Origin: Devosia sp.
GTDB lineage: Bacteria; Pseudomonadota; Alphaproteobacteria; Rhizobiales; Devosiaceae
Direction: 5' to 3'
Length of the DNA stretch: 64,000 nt
NCBI RefSeq assembly: GCF_017744655.1
Contig: NZ_JAGIAW010000005.1
Span: 124,001-188,000 of the forward strand
The translations under genes and the position numbers were made by a program. Below the pieces are notes generated by a model. The model ran no database searches. It worked only from the letters and a program-made list of their open reading frames with translations, and was not told the DNA's origin. Position 1 is the stretch's first letter. Every line of letters starts with the position of its first letter. Below are positions 43,307-53,733 of the stretch, piece after piece.

Positions 43307-44737
43307 ATGGCAATGAATTCAGGCCTCGACAACGCGCTGAGCGGCCGGCTGCTGCTGATCGACAGCGATGCCGAAGCTGCCGCTCAGATTGGCGAATCGT
43401 TGAGCCAGGCGCTGCTCTGCACGCCCGCCGTTACACTCGCAAAGTCCGGCCGCGAGGCCCTCGACATGCTGCGCGCCAACCGATTCGACATCATCCTGGC
43501 CGATATGCCGAGCCTCAATGACATCGCCGAGCGCGACGATGAAGGCATGGGCCGCGTCGTGCGCCATGCCGAAGGCGCGCTTGTCGTCGCCATGGCCGGC
43601 GGCGCCTCAGTCACGGCCGCCGTCAGCGCCATGCGCTCCGGCGCGCATGACTACGTAACAAAGCCCATTGCCGGCCCGACCCTTGCCACCCGCATTGGCG
43701 AATTGGCCCAGCGCCATGGCCGCCCGCGCTCGCTCGGCCTCGACACCAGCCTGCCGCAGGCCGTGCCCGATTTCGCCGGCTTTGTCGGCGCGTCCAACGC
43801 CATGCAGTTCATCTATGAGCAGATCGGCCGCGTCGCGACCTCGTCGGCTCCCGTCTTCATCACTGGCGAAAGCGGCACCGGCAAGGATGTCTGCGCCGAA
43901 GCCCTCCACAGCCAGGGCCCGCGTTCGGGCAAGCGCTTCGTCGCCATCAATTGCGCCGCCATTCCGCGCGACCTGATGGAAAGCGAACTGTTCGGCGTCG
44001 CCCGCGGCGCCTTTACCGGCGCGCATGAAGACCGCAAGGGCGCCGCAGAACTCGCCGATGGCGGCACGCTGTTCCTCGATGAAATCGGGGAAATGGACCT
44101 TTCCCTGCAGTCGAAACTCCTTCGCTTCCTGCAAACCGGCACGATTTCCCGCGTCGGCGAAGCGAGCATGCGAAAAGTCGATGTGCGCGTCATCTGCGCC
44201 ACCAATCGCAATCCCCTGCAGATGATCACCGAGCGGAAATTCCGCGAGGACCTGTTCTATCGCCTGCACGTCCTGCCGATCCATCTGCCCCCGCTGCGCC
44301 AGCGCCCGACCGACATCATGGTCCTCGCCCGCCACTTCCTCGAGCGTTATGCGCGCGAAGAGCACAAGGCGTTTGGCAGTTTCTCTAACGAGGCGTCGCA
44401 ACAACTGACCGCCGCCGACTGGCCGGGCAATGTCCGCCAATTGCAGAACCTCGTGCGCCGCATCGTCGTCATGTTCGATGGCGGCGAGATCGATATCGGC
44501 ATGCTCAATGCCGCCGATATCGAATCCCAAGCCTTTGCGCCGGTGGAGGCCCCTGCCCCGCGTGCCGAAACACGCCGCGCCATCCTCCCCATGTGGCAGC
44601 AGGAACAAAAAATCATCGAAGACGCCATCGCCGCTTTCGCCGGCAACATCTCCATGGCCGCTGCAGCACTCGAAATCAGCCCGTCCACCATCTATCGCAA
44701 ACGCCAAAGCTGGGCGGAGATGCAGAAGGCCGGCTGA
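43307..44737 (+). CDS. Sigma-54-dependent response regulator
   Basis: A 476-residue NtrC-type activator. Receiver domain (residues 15-130) with acidic pocket LLIDSD, phospho-Asp in DIILADMPS and Lys in DYVTKPI. AAA+ domain with Walker A GESGTGKD, the sigma-54 contact loop GAFTGA, Walker B GTLFLDEIGEMDL. C-terminal Fis-type HTH (NISMAAAALEISPSTIYRK). It is expected to drive transcription from -24/-12 promoters; no histidine kinase is encoded beside it. A second ATG two codons in (43313) is possible. Confidence 0.92.
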   Translation: MAMNSGLDNALSGRLLLIDSDAEAAAQIGESLSQALLCTPAVTLAKSGREALDMLRANRFDIILADMPSLNDIAERDDEGMGRVVRHAEGALVVAMAGGASVTAAVSAMRSGAHDYVTKPIAGPTLATRIGELAQRHGRPRSLGLDTSLPQAVPDFAGFVGASNAMQFIYEQIGRVATSSAPVFITGESGTGKDVCAEALHSQGPRSGKRFVAINCAAIPRDLMESELFGVARGAFTGAHEDRKGAAELADGGTLFLDEIGEMDLSLQSKLLRFLQTGTISRVGEASMRKVDVRVICATNRNPLQMITERKFREDLFYRLHVLPIHLPPLRQRPTDIMVLARHFLERYAREEHKAFGSFSNEASQQLTAADWPGNVRQLQNLVRRIVVMFDGGEIDIGMLNAADIESQAFAPVEAPAPRAETRRAILPMWQQEQKIIEDAIAAFAGNISMAAAALEISPSTIYRKRQSWAEMQKAG

Positions 44738-44765
44738 GGCCTCCTCAAGGCCCCTCACCCCCACG

Positions 44766-44835
44766 GCGTCATTCCCGCGAAAGCGGGAATCTCTGTTTCA
44801 GCGCAATGCGATTCCCGCCTTCGCGGGAATGACGC
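44766..44835. repeat. Double-hairpin repeat, family C
   Basis: GCGTCATTCCCGC... and its inverted copy ...GCGGGAATGACGC enclose two hairpins (ATTCCCGC/GCGGGAAT each). Between the convergent sigma-54 activator and GH125 genes. A single-hairpin relative is at 10816-10835. Confidence 0.75.
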
Positions 44836-44858
44836 TGCGGTTTAGGCACCCGTTCCAG

Positions 44859-46160
44859 CTATTTGGCGACCAGATGTGCCGGGCGTCGGTAACTGCGCAG
44901 GCCTGCAACATCAAGCGCCAGCTCGCAGAACATCGCATTGGCCCATGAGAACCATGGTCGCGTGAACTTTGTGGGATCATCGACGTGGAAGGACTCGTGC
45001 ATGAGCCCCGTTCCCCCGTCGGTCGCAAGCAACAGGGCCAGCAGATCCCGCTTTTCAGCGGGGTCATCGCTGGTCAGTCCCTGCACAGCCAAGGCAATCG
45101 GCCAGACCTGATTCGGCGGCGTATGCGGACTGCCGATACCCGAGGCAGCCGTCCCCGCGTAGAAGTAGGGGTTGGCCTTGCTCAAAATGCGAGCGCGCGT
45201 CGCCTGATAGATCGGATCCGACGCCGTGCACCAGCCCAGCATGGGGAGCGAAAGAAGGCTCGGCACATTGGCATCGTCGGCGAAAAAGCTGTTGCCAAGC
45301 CCATCGACCTCATAGGCGTAAACACGGTCTCGACCATCCGCCTCAATCAGTCCGAAATGCTCGATACCCCGTTCGATGTCCTCGCGCAGTCGATCAGCGT
45401 CCTCAGCCAGGGCAGCGTCACCAAAAACCTCGACAGCCAGTTCCGCGATATATTTTAGCGCCACCGCAGCAAAGGCGTTGCCGGGGATGTTGTAGCCATA
45501 GACGCACGCATCATCGCTGGGCCGAAACCCCGCCCAGGTCATACCGGTATGACCAGTGACCGGCCCCAGACCCTTGCGCGTCAGGGTATCGCTCGGAGGA
45601 CAATCCAGACGGTCAAAACGATAAGTCGAATTGCGCTCGTGATCCTGCTCGGTCCGCCATGTTCGGATAACGACCTTGGCCACGTCGACAAAACTTTGCA
45701 GATGGTCGGTTCGCCGGGTTGTTGCCCAGAGGTCATAGGCCAGCTGGATCGTATAGGCGAGCGAGTCGATTTCGTATTTGCGCTCCCACACCCAGGCCGA
45801 CTGCGGAAACACGTCCTTGTGTCCCGCAGCATTGCCGCTGGCATTGAAGGCATTGGCATAGGGATCGAGCAGCACATAGTCGAGCTGGCGCCTCGACACC
45901 GCCGCAATCAAATCGGCCAAGCCGGCATCCTGGTCCGCAAGGTGCAGGAACGGCGCCAGTTGGGCCGTCGAGTCACGGAGCCACATTGCCGGAATATCGC
46001 CCGTTATGACGAATGCCGTTCCGTCGGGCAGGTAAGTGACTGTTCTCGTCAGCATATCCATAAGGCAGCGCTCGACGGTCTCGGCGACCTGCACGCCCAG
46101 CTTCTCGGCAACCTGGCCCGCGATTTTCTGAACGATTGGATGAAATGTCTCTCCAGTCAT
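44859..46160 (-). CDS. Glycoside hydrolase family 125, exo-alpha-1,6-mannosidase-like
   Basis: A 433-residue (alpha/alpha)6-barrel enzyme. Family landmarks: TGDIPAMWLRDSTAQ near residue 55, ERKYEIDSLAYTIQLAYDLW, DDANVPSLLSLPMLGW and the end LMHESFHVDDPTKFTRPWFSW that includes the probable catalytic Glu. Known members remove alpha-1,6-mannose from the non-reducing end. No signal peptide, so cytoplasmic action on imported oligosaccharide is likely. No sugar transporter or other hydrolase gene is adjacent. Confidence 0.92.
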   Translation of the reverse strand: MTGETFHPIVQKIAGQVAEKLGVQVAETVERCLMDMLTRTVTYLPDGTAFVITGDIPAMWLRDSTAQLAPFLHLADQDAGLADLIAAVSRRQLDYVLLDPYANAFNASGNAAGHKDVFPQSAWVWERKYEIDSLAYTIQLAYDLWATTRRTDHLQSFVDVAKVVIRTWRTEQDHERNSTYRFDRLDCPPSDTLTRKGLGPVTGHTGMTWAGFRPSDDACVYGYNIPGNAFAAVALKYIAELAVEVFGDAALAEDADRLREDIERGIEHFGLIEADGRDRVYAYEVDGLGNSFFADDANVPSLLSLPMLGWCTASDPIYQATRARILSKANPYFYAGTAASGIGSPHTPPNQVWPIALAVQGLTSDDPAEKRDLLALLLATDGGTGLMHESFHVDDPTKFTRPWFSWANAMFCELALDVAGLRSYRRPAHLVAK

Positions 46161-46318
46161 CGCCCTCTCCCTTTATCGGCGCAATTAAGGAACTTCCCTT
46201 TAGTACATAGAGGCAGATTCGGCGCCTAGAACCGAACCAAAACCATCAGGCTTGAGCCCCTCCTGCCACCCCCTGTCACGTCGCGCCCATACACCTCCTG
46301 CATCCACAGGAGAGCCCA

Positions 46319-46855
46319 ATGCCATCAGCCCATGTCTTCATCGCCACCAGCCTCGATGGCTACATCGCCCGCCGGAACGACGACATAGACTGGCTGACGA
46401 GTTTTTCAGCCCTTGGGGAAGACCACGGCTACAATACCCACATCGCCAGGATGGACGGCATCATCATGGGCCGAGGCACCTATGAAAAAGTGCTGACCTT
46501 CGACCAGTGGTATTACGAGAAGCCTGTTCTGGTCCTCAGCAGCAGCCTCGACCCAGCCTCGGTTCCCGAACGTCTCCAAGGCAAGGTCGAAATCGTCAAC
46601 GTCACGCCCGAAGCCGCCATGGACCTCGCCGCCGCCCGCGGCTGGAACCGCATCTATGCCGATGGCGGAAAGCTCATCCAGTCCTTCCTCCGCGCTGGCT
46701 TTGTCGAAGACATGATCATCAGCCGCATCCCGATCCTCCTCGGCGACGGCATTCCGCTATTCGGGCCGCTGGATCAGGATGTTGGGCTCGAACACATCGA
46801 GACAAAATCCTTCCCCTCCGGCCTCGTGCAGTCGCACTATCGGGTACAGCGCTAG
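46319..46855 (+). CDS. Dihydrofolate reductase-like / RibD C-terminal family protein
   Basis: A 178-residue NADPH reductase-fold protein. Conserved HVFIATSLDGYIAR start, MDGIIMGRGTYE, and the ending IYADGGKLIQSFLRAGFVED with ILLGDGIPLFG. AGGAG precedes the ATG. The family (YyaP/YwjB-like) is distinct from FolA and function is usually unknown. Confidence 0.9.
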   Translation: MPSAHVFIATSLDGYIARRNDDIDWLTSFSALGEDHGYNTHIARMDGIIMGRGTYEKVLTFDQWYYEKPVLVLSSSLDPASVPERLQGKVEIVNVTPEAAMDLAAARGWNRIYADGGKLIQSFLRAGFVEDMIISRIPILLGDGIPLFGPLDQDVGLEHIETKSFPSGLVQSHYRVQR

Positions 46856-46887
46856 GTTTCCAAACCCAAATCATCTTCTCCATCGTC

Positions 46888-46952
46888 ATTGCCGGGCTCG
46901 TCCCGGCAATCCATCTCGCCTCCGCATGGACCACCGGGACAAGCCCGGTGGT
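46888..46952. repeat. Paired hairpins between convergent genes, family E
   Basis: First stem ATTGCCGGG/CCCGGCAAT (46888-46910), second ACCACCGGG/CCCGGTGGT (46930-46952). Flanking GTCATT and GTGACGACAA resemble repeat ends. Possible bidirectional terminator. Confidence 0.65.
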
Positions 46953-46978
46953 GACGACAACTGAGAGATGTGAGTGAT

Positions 46979-47356
46979 CTACTGTCCCAGCGCCACGATC
47001 ACCGCAGCACCGCACAGCACCGCGGCAACCGGCGTCATCACCAGCCGCTCGGACATGCTGCGCGAAATCGCGTTCATCACCGTCCCCAACACTAAGACAC
47101 CCGCGATCACCCAGGTTGCCGGCCCAAGCCACTCGCCGCTCAACGCCACGAGCCCGGCCCTGCCGAGCAAAACCGCAGCAAAGCCGACATAGATCAGGAT
47201 CGAAACCGCACTGCCGATGCGCAGCCCCAGCGGCAGGCGCTGAAACTGCCCGCCCCAGGCGAGCCGTCCCCACGGCGCCCCGGCCGCAAGATTGGCCTGA
47301 AACAGTGCCAGTCCGATGACGATTGCTGAAAAGATGACGGCTGCCGTCGCGACCAT
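46979..47356 (-). CDS. Small membrane protein of unknown function
   Basis: A 125-residue protein with about four hydrophobic helices (MVATAAVIFSAIVIGLALFQ, VSILIYVGFAAVLLGRAG, ATWVIAGVLVLGTVMNAI and PVAAVLCGAAVIVALG). A conserved-looking NAISRSMSERLVMTPVA sits before the last helix. I do not recognise a named family. The start at 47356 is chosen over an ATG at 47374 because a purine-rich GGGGG site lies before it. Confidence 0.75.
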   Translation of the reverse strand: MVATAAVIFSAIVIGLALFQANLAAGAPWGRLAWGGQFQRLPLGLRIGSAVSILIYVGFAAVLLGRAGLVALSGEWLGPATWVIAGVLVLGTVMNAISRSMSERLVMTPVAAVLCGAAVIVALGQ

Positions 47357-47405
47357 GAATGCCCCCTGCTCCAACCGCCCTTAGGTGGGGCGGCCGGCTA
47401 TGCGT

Positions 47406-48368
47406 TCAAGGCGTATTGGCTTCCTTCGATTTCACCCGATCGAGCCCCAGCCTATGCTCACGCAGGATGACGGCAATGCCCGAACCAATGATGATCAATG
47501 CCCCGAGGATCATGGTCAGCGTCGGCACATCGGCAAAGATGAAATAGCCCAGCACAATGGTCAGGATCAGCGACACATATTCGAAGGGCGCAATCACCGA
47601 CATATCGGCATGGCGATAGGACGAGGTCATCAGCAATTGCCCGATGCCACCAAAGAACCCCGCCCCGATCAGCAGCGCCGTCTGTTCCGGCGTCGGCCAG
47701 ATCCAGCCGAAGGGCAGCGTCAGCAACGAGAGCACGCTGGCGCTGACGAAGAAATAGGTGACGATCGCCTCGGTGCGCTCGGTATGGACGAGATTGCGCA
47801 CCGCCATCATGGCAAAGGCTGACAGCACGGCGGCAAGGAACGCGGCCAGGGCACCCACCGCCTCGGCATCGCCGAGCGCGGCGCCGCCCGAAAACACCGT
47901 CAGGCGCGGCCAGAGAATGATGAGGACACCGACAAGACCGAAGACCACCGCCGTCCAGCGAAAGAAATGCACCCGCTCGTTGAGCAGCACGGCCGAGAAA
48001 ATGACGATCAACAGCGGCGCGGCGTAGGAAATCGCCGTCGCCTCCGGCAGCGGCAGCCGCGTCAGCGCGAAGAACCCCAGGCTCATCGAGGCGACACCCA
48101 CGAGACCGCGCAGGATGTGCCCGACCGGCCGCTTGGTCGCGAAGGCATTGCCCAGCCGTCCCTTCCAGCCGAGATAGGCCAGAACGGGAAGCAGCGCAAA
48201 GAAGGAGCGGAAGAATACCATCTGTCCCGATGGTACCGTCTGGGTCGCCTTGAGCATGGTGGCCATGCCCACGAAGAAAAACACCGACACCACCTTGAGC
48301 ATGATGCCGCGCATAGGATTGGTCGCACGCGCGGGCGCTTGGGCAGGAATTTTGTCGGGGGCGGACAT
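47406..48368 (-). CDS. EamA/DMT family transporter
   Basis: A 320-residue inner-membrane protein with ten helices in two EamA repeats; QMVFFRSFFALLPVLAY and the second-half MTSSYRHADMSVIAPFEY are typical. Substrate unknown (metabolite or amino acid export is common). It is the middle of a run of minus-strand genes. Confidence 0.9.
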   Translation of the reverse strand: MSAPDKIPAQAPARATNPMRGIMLKVVSVFFFVGMATMLKATQTVPSGQMVFFRSFFALLPVLAYLGWKGRLGNAFATKRPVGHILRGLVGVASMSLGFFALTRLPLPEATAISYAAPLLIVIFSAVLLNERVHFFRWTAVVFGLVGVLIILWPRLTVFSGGAALGDAEAVGALAAFLAAVLSAFAMMAVRNLVHTERTEAIVTYFFVSASVLSLLTLPFGWIWPTPEQTALLIGAGFFGGIGQLLMTSSYRHADMSVIAPFEYVSLILTIVLGYFIFADVPTLTMILGALIIIGSGIAVILREHRLGLDRVKSKEANTP

Positions 48369-48396
48369 GGGACACTATCCGGGCCGGATGACCGGC

Positions 48397-48591
48397 CTAT
48401 TTGGACTGGGTTTTTTCCAGCTTCTCTTTGGCGATCCGCGCCGTGGCGAAGGCCTTGTGCTCGGGGCCCACGGCGCTGCCGGTCTTGACGACCTTGCCGT
48501 CGGCATCATGGATTTCCCAGTGCCAGTTGGCATTGGGACCGCTGCCGCCCTTGAGGCGCAGCTTGATCTGGTAGGGTGATTGTTCGCTCAT
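48397..48591 (-). CDS. Small conserved-looking protein, 64 aa
   Basis: Short soluble protein: YQIKLRLKGGSGPNANWHW then IHDADGKVVKTGSAVGPEHKAF. It begins 28 bp upstream of the EamA transporter gene on the same strand, with AAGGCGGG before the ATG. Glycine-rich hairpins suggest a small beta sheet followed by one helix. No family recognised. Confidence 0.7.
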   Translation of the reverse strand: MSEQSPYQIKLRLKGGSGPNANWHWEIHDADGKVVKTGSAVGPEHKAFATARIAKEKLEKTQSK

Positions 48592-48705
48592 GCCCGCCTT
48601 ATGCAGCACCTCGGCCCCCGAAGAAAGCGGAAAGTGGGGCAGCAACAGCGCCCCATTCTCCTAATCCGCCCCGCGTTGGTCTCGATGCTAACAGTCTGCT
48701 AACGA

Positions 48706-49089
48706 CTAGACGTCAGAAACGCTGACTTTCACGCGCTCGCCGCCAAAGGTGATGAGGTCGCGGATCGGCCCATAAGCGCCGTCGGCATAAGGGTAGTACC
48801 AGGCTTCGTCCGGCCCATCGGCGGTCAGCGTCTTGATCGTATAATAGTGCGCCTCGCCCTTTCCCGGCTCCTTTTTCCGCGTCTCCGACAGCTCCAGAAT
48901 GCCGGGATGCACGGCTTCGAGCGGCACGAAAACCTGCGGTTTCCGCCCTGGCTCCTCAAGCCTTACAGCGTTGATTGTGCTCGCGATTTCGCCATCGTCG
49001 AAAAAGATATGCACGCGTCCGGCAATCGGGCTCACAATGGAAGTCGTCTCGTCGGCGGCCAAAGCAGCCTCCTTTTGTAAGAGGTTCAT
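48706..49089 (-). CDS. DUF427-like protein
   Basis: A 127-residue protein. The C-terminal half AHYYTIKTLTADGPDEAWYY followed by the DLITFGGERVKVSV end resembles the DUF427 fold (a small beta-tandem repeat domain). Function unknown. It is divergent from groES. Confidence 0.72.
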   Translation of the reverse strand: MNLLQKEAALAADETTSIVSPIAGRVHIFFDDGEIASTINAVRLEEPGRKPQVFVPLEAVHPGILELSETRKKEPGKGEAHYYTIKTLTADGPDEAWYYPYADGAYGPIRDLITFGGERVKVSVSDV

Positions 49090-49132
49090 CTTCCGATGTT
49101 AACGCACGAACAAAATCTCCGTTCACCCAACC

Positions 49133-49161
49133 TTGACTCTCTTAGCGCTGCGTCCCTATAT
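49133..49161 (+). promoter_or_regulatory. Heat-shock sigma-32-type promoter of groESL
   Basis: TTGACT, 17 bases, CTATAT; with the preceding C this is CTTGAC and CCTATAT, close to the alphaproteobacterial RpoH consensus (CTTG-N17-CYTAT). It lies 14 bp before the CIRCE element. Confidence 0.75.
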
Positions 49162-49174
49162 CCCCATCACCTTG

Positions 49175-49201
49175 CTAGCACTCAGCCACTTCGAGTGCTA
49201 A
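49175..49201 (+). promoter_or_regulatory. CIRCE operator (HrcA-binding)
   Basis: CTAGCACTC, 9 bases, GAGTGCTAA: matches the CIRCE consensus at all but the first base. It stands between the promoter and groES, so HrcA should repress the operon. Confidence 0.93.
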
Positions 49202-49246
49202 CAAGCCCGAAATTGCATTCAGAAATGATGCCAAGAGGAAAATATC

Positions 49247-49537
49247 ATGGGCTTCCGTCCCCTGCATGACCGCGTGGTCGTCCGTCGCGTCGACAGTGAA
49301 GAAAAGACCAAGGGTGGGATCATCATCCCAGATACCGCCAAGGAAAAGCCCTCCGAGGGCATTATTGTTTCCGTGGGCCCGGGCGCCCGCGACGAGAACG
49401 GCAAGGTTGCCGCCCTCGACGTGAAGGCCGGTGATCGCGTGCTCTTCGGCAAGTGGAGCGGCACCGAGGTCAAGCTCAATGGCGAAGACCTGATCATCAT
49501 GAAGGAAAGCGACATCATGGGCGTGATCGAAGCCTAA
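49247..49537 (+). CDS. groES: Co-chaperonin GroES
   Basis: A 96-residue Hsp10. [15 protein letters not shown] and the mobile-loop segment [20 protein letters not shown] are diagnostic. Heptamer capping GroEL in the cytoplasm. AGAGGAA precedes the ATG. First gene of the operon with groEL 46 bp downstream, under CIRCE control. Confidence 0.98.
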   Translation: MGFRPLHDRVVVRRVDSEEKTKGGIIIPDTAKEKPSEGIIVSVGPGARDENGKVAALDVKAGDRVLFGKWSGTEVKLNGEDLIIMKESDIMGVIEA

Positions 49538-49571
49538 GCTTCGTAACCCTTTGTCGTTCAACCCATTCTAA

Positions 49572-51224
<1,653 letters not shown>

Positions 51225-51283
51225 GAAGTCCAACCCAACCAGCTTCGAAGCTCGTTTCTTCCCAGTCACGATCTTCGTGGAAA

Positions 51284-51315
51284 GGCGCGGTGGCAACACC
51301 GCGCCTTTTTCTTTT
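51284..51315 (+). terminator. Rho-independent terminator of groESL
   Basis: GGCGCGGTG and CACCGCGCC form a perfect 9-bp stem with loop GCAA, followed by TTTTTCTTTT. 59 bp after the groEL stop. Confidence 0.93.
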
Positions 51316-51412
51316 GCCCTCGGGCCTTGGGTCGCATTTTCCCTGCCGAGTGGTTTGACAGAAAAGCCCGCGCCGTTTCATTCTCAGGCATCTAGGGCTT
51401 TGGGAGGTTCCG

Positions 51413-52270
51413 ATGCGTTTTGTGGTCATGGCAATCACTCTGCTGGCGCTCTTGCTGGGTGGAAGTTCGGCCGCGCTGGCGCAGAAGACGAAAACCAAAT
51501 CCACGACCGAGCAGAGCCAGACGACCAATTTCGATCCCAACGATCCCGAAGACCTCGACGAGATCGTTGCCGAGGCCGACGCGGCCTATTTCGCCGACAA
51601 TGGCGGCGACCCCGACTATGCCTACGCCTTCGAGATGTATTCTCTTGCCGCCAATGCGGGCGATGCCTATTCGATGAACCGGCTGGCGCTGATGTATGAC
51701 CGCGGCGAGCATGTCGATCAGGATTTTTACGAGGCTTTTGACTGGTACATGAAGGCCGCGGAAGCCGGTCTTCCGGCTGCTATGAGCAATGTCGCCAGCA
51801 TGTATCGCCTGGGCGAAGGCGTCGGCCAGGACTATGGCGAGGCCATGGAGTGGTTCCGCAAGGCTGCCGATAACGACTATTCCTATGCGCTCTACGCCAT
51901 TGGCGAACTTTATCTCGGCGGCCATGGCGTTGCCAAGGACCCGACGGAGGCCGCCGCCTGGTATCAGCGCGCGGCCGATGCAGGCGAGCCGAATGGCCAA
52001 TGGGCCCTCGCCCTGCGCTATCTCTATGGCGATGGTGTTGCCATGGATTCACGCAAGGCCGGCGACCTCGCCTATCTGGCTCTCGTTAATGGGCTCGATA
52101 TCGCGCTCGACGAGCTCAAGGAAATCGGCTCGGCTGAGACCTCGCCCAATTTCCGTCGCCGCATCCAGGAATTGCTCAAGAGCGACGGCTTCTACAATGG
52201 CACGATCGACGGCAGCTTTGGGCCACAGACCATGCGCGCCGTGGAAGCCGCCTTCGGCAACGAGCTTTAG
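51413..52270 (+). CDS. Secreted Sel1-repeat protein with peptidoglycan-binding-like C-terminus
   Basis: A 285-residue protein. Signal peptide MRFVVMAITLLALLLGGSSAALA. Residues about 60-230 hold four to five Sel1 (TPR-like) helical pairs, e.g. AFDWYMKAAEAGLPAAMSN and AMEWFRKAADNDYSYAL. The end RRRIQELLKSDGFYNGTIDG plus FGPQTMRAVEAAFG matches a PG_binding_1 repeat. Likely periplasmic scaffold near the wall. GGGAGG precedes the ATG. Its stop overlaps that of the convergent TauE gene (TTAG). Confidence 0.87.
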   Translation: MRFVVMAITLLALLLGGSSAALAQKTKTKSTTEQSQTTNFDPNDPEDLDEIVAEADAAYFADNGGDPDYAYAFEMYSLAANAGDAYSMNRLALMYDRGEHVDQDFYEAFDWYMKAAEAGLPAAMSNVASMYRLGEGVGQDYGEAMEWFRKAADNDYSYALYAIGELYLGGHGVAKDPTEAAAWYQRAADAGEPNGQWALALRYLYGDGVAMDSRKAGDLAYLALVNGLDIALDELKEIGSAETSPNFRRRIQELLKSDGFYNGTIDGSFGPQTMRAVEAAFGNEL

Positions 52271-53016
52271 GGCCAGAGGATCAGTTTTATCGCCATGGCG
52301 ATGGAAATCACCACGACCAGTGGGCGGATCAGCTTTGCGCCGAAGCGAATGCCGGCATGCGCGCCGACATAGCCGCCGATGATCTGCCCGACAGCCATGC
52401 ACATCACAGCCGGCCAGACGACGTCGCCGCTCGGGATGAAAATCGTCAGCGCGGCAAGGTTTGACGTCAGGTTTAGCAGTTTCGTGTTGCCCGCCGCGCG
52501 CGTCACGCCGAGGCCAAAGAGCAGCACGAAGCCTATGGTGAAGAACGAGCCGGTGCCCGGACCGAAGATGCCGTCATAAAAGCCGACAACGAAACCGAGC
52601 AGAGGCACCCATTTGGGGAAGGCCAGACGCGAGGTCCGGTCGGCATCCGACAGATTGGGCGCGAAGAGGAAATAGAGCGCCACTCCGATCAGCGCGACGG
52701 GCACGGCCAGATTGAGGAAGGTCGTATCGATCTGCTTGACCGTCAGCGCGCCGATGAGACTGCCAGCATAGGTGACAGCGATCGAGGGGATCAGCGCCTT
52801 GAACGAGACAAAGCCCTTCCGCCAATAGGTGTAGGTCGCCATGGCGGTGCCGATGACAGACTGCATCTTGTTGGTCGCGAGCGCGGCAATCGGCGGCAGG
52901 CCGGCAGAGAGCAAGGCCGGAACGGTCAGCATGCCGCCGCCGCCGGCGACCGCATCGACGAAGCCCGCGAGAAGGCCGACGCCACCAAGGGCAAGAAGAG
53001 TGATGGGATCGAGCAT
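52267..53016 (-). CDS. TauE/SafE (YfcA) family permease
   Basis: A 249-residue membrane protein with about seven to eight helices. GFVDAVAGGGGMLTVPALLS near the N-terminus and GFYDGIFGPGTGSFFTI are the two family repeats. Members export sulfite, sulfoacetate or other organic anions. It starts 12 bp after hisG on the same strand; whether it belongs functionally is unclear. Confidence 0.9.
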   Translation of the reverse strand: MLDPITLLALGGVGLLAGFVDAVAGGGGMLTVPALLSAGLPPIAALATNKMQSVIGTAMATYTYWRKGFVSFKALIPSIAVTYAGSLIGALTVKQIDTTFLNLAVPVALIGVALYFLFAPNLSDADRTSRLAFPKWVPLLGFVVGFYDGIFGPGTGSFFTIGFVLLFGLGVTRAAGNTKLLNLTSNLAALTIFIPSGDVVWPAVMCMAVGQIIGGYVGAHAGIRFGAKLIRPLVVVISIAMAIKLILWP

Positions 53017-53028
53017 TTTTAGGTCAGA

Positions 53029-53733
53029 CTAGAGCGGTTCAGCGGCAAGCTGAGTGAGAAGAGAATTAAGTTTTTTCTTCTTTCCTTCAGGCCAGTCAGC
53101 GGTCCTGGAAACGATCAGATTGGCCTCGCTCTTGAGCATGACGCCATCGTCGAGCACACGCAGGCCGTTGGCCGCGAGGGTCGAACCGGTGGAGGTGATA
53201 TCAACGACGATATCGGCCACGCCCGAGGCCGGTGCGGCTTCGGTCGCGCCAAGACTTTCGACGATCCGGTATTCGGCAATGCCGGCCCGCGCAAAGTGCT
53301 GGCGGGTGATGGTGATGTACTTTGTCGCTATGCGCAGCCAGCGCTTGTGGCGGCTGCGGAAATCCGAGGCGACGTCAGCGAGATCATGCAGATGCGTGAC
53401 ATCGATCCAGGCCTCGGGCACAGCGATGACGACGTCGGCGTGGCCGAATTCGAGCGAGCGGGCAAAGTGCACGCTGTCCGGCCCGGTTTCGCTGGTTTCG
53501 TGGATGAGATCGCGCCCAGTGACACCGATATCGATATTGCCGCGGATCAGTTCGCGGGCAATTTCCGAAGCGGGGAAGAAGCGCACGGTGACGTCGGGTT
53601 CGCCCTCCATGACGCCAAGATAGGAGCGGGCGCCGCCGGGTCGAGAAATGGTGAGCCCGCGCGCGGCGAACCATTCGCGCGTCAGTTCTTCAAGACGCCC
53701 CTTGGAGGGTACGGCGAGAGTAATGCCCGTCAT
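53029..53733 (-). CDS. hisG: ATP phosphoribosyltransferase, short form HisG
   Basis: A 234-residue first enzyme of histidine synthesis. ITLAVPSKGRLEE at the start, GNIDIGVTGRDLI and ADIVVDITSTGSTLAANGL are family signatures. The short form lacks the regulatory domain and needs HisZ. Its ATG overlaps the hisZ stop by 4 bp (ATGA), which fits the need for one complex. Confidence 0.96.
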   Translation of the reverse strand: MTGITLAVPSKGRLEELTREWFAARGLTISRPGGARSYLGVMEGEPDVTVRFFPASEIARELIRGNIDIGVTGRDLIHETSETGPDSVHFARSLEFGHADVVIAVPEAWIDVTHLHDLADVASDFRSRHKRWLRIATKYITITRQHFARAGIAEYRIVESLGATEAAPASGVADIVVDITSTGSTLAANGLRVLDDGVMLKSEANLIVSRTADWPEGKKKKLNSLLTQLAAEPL

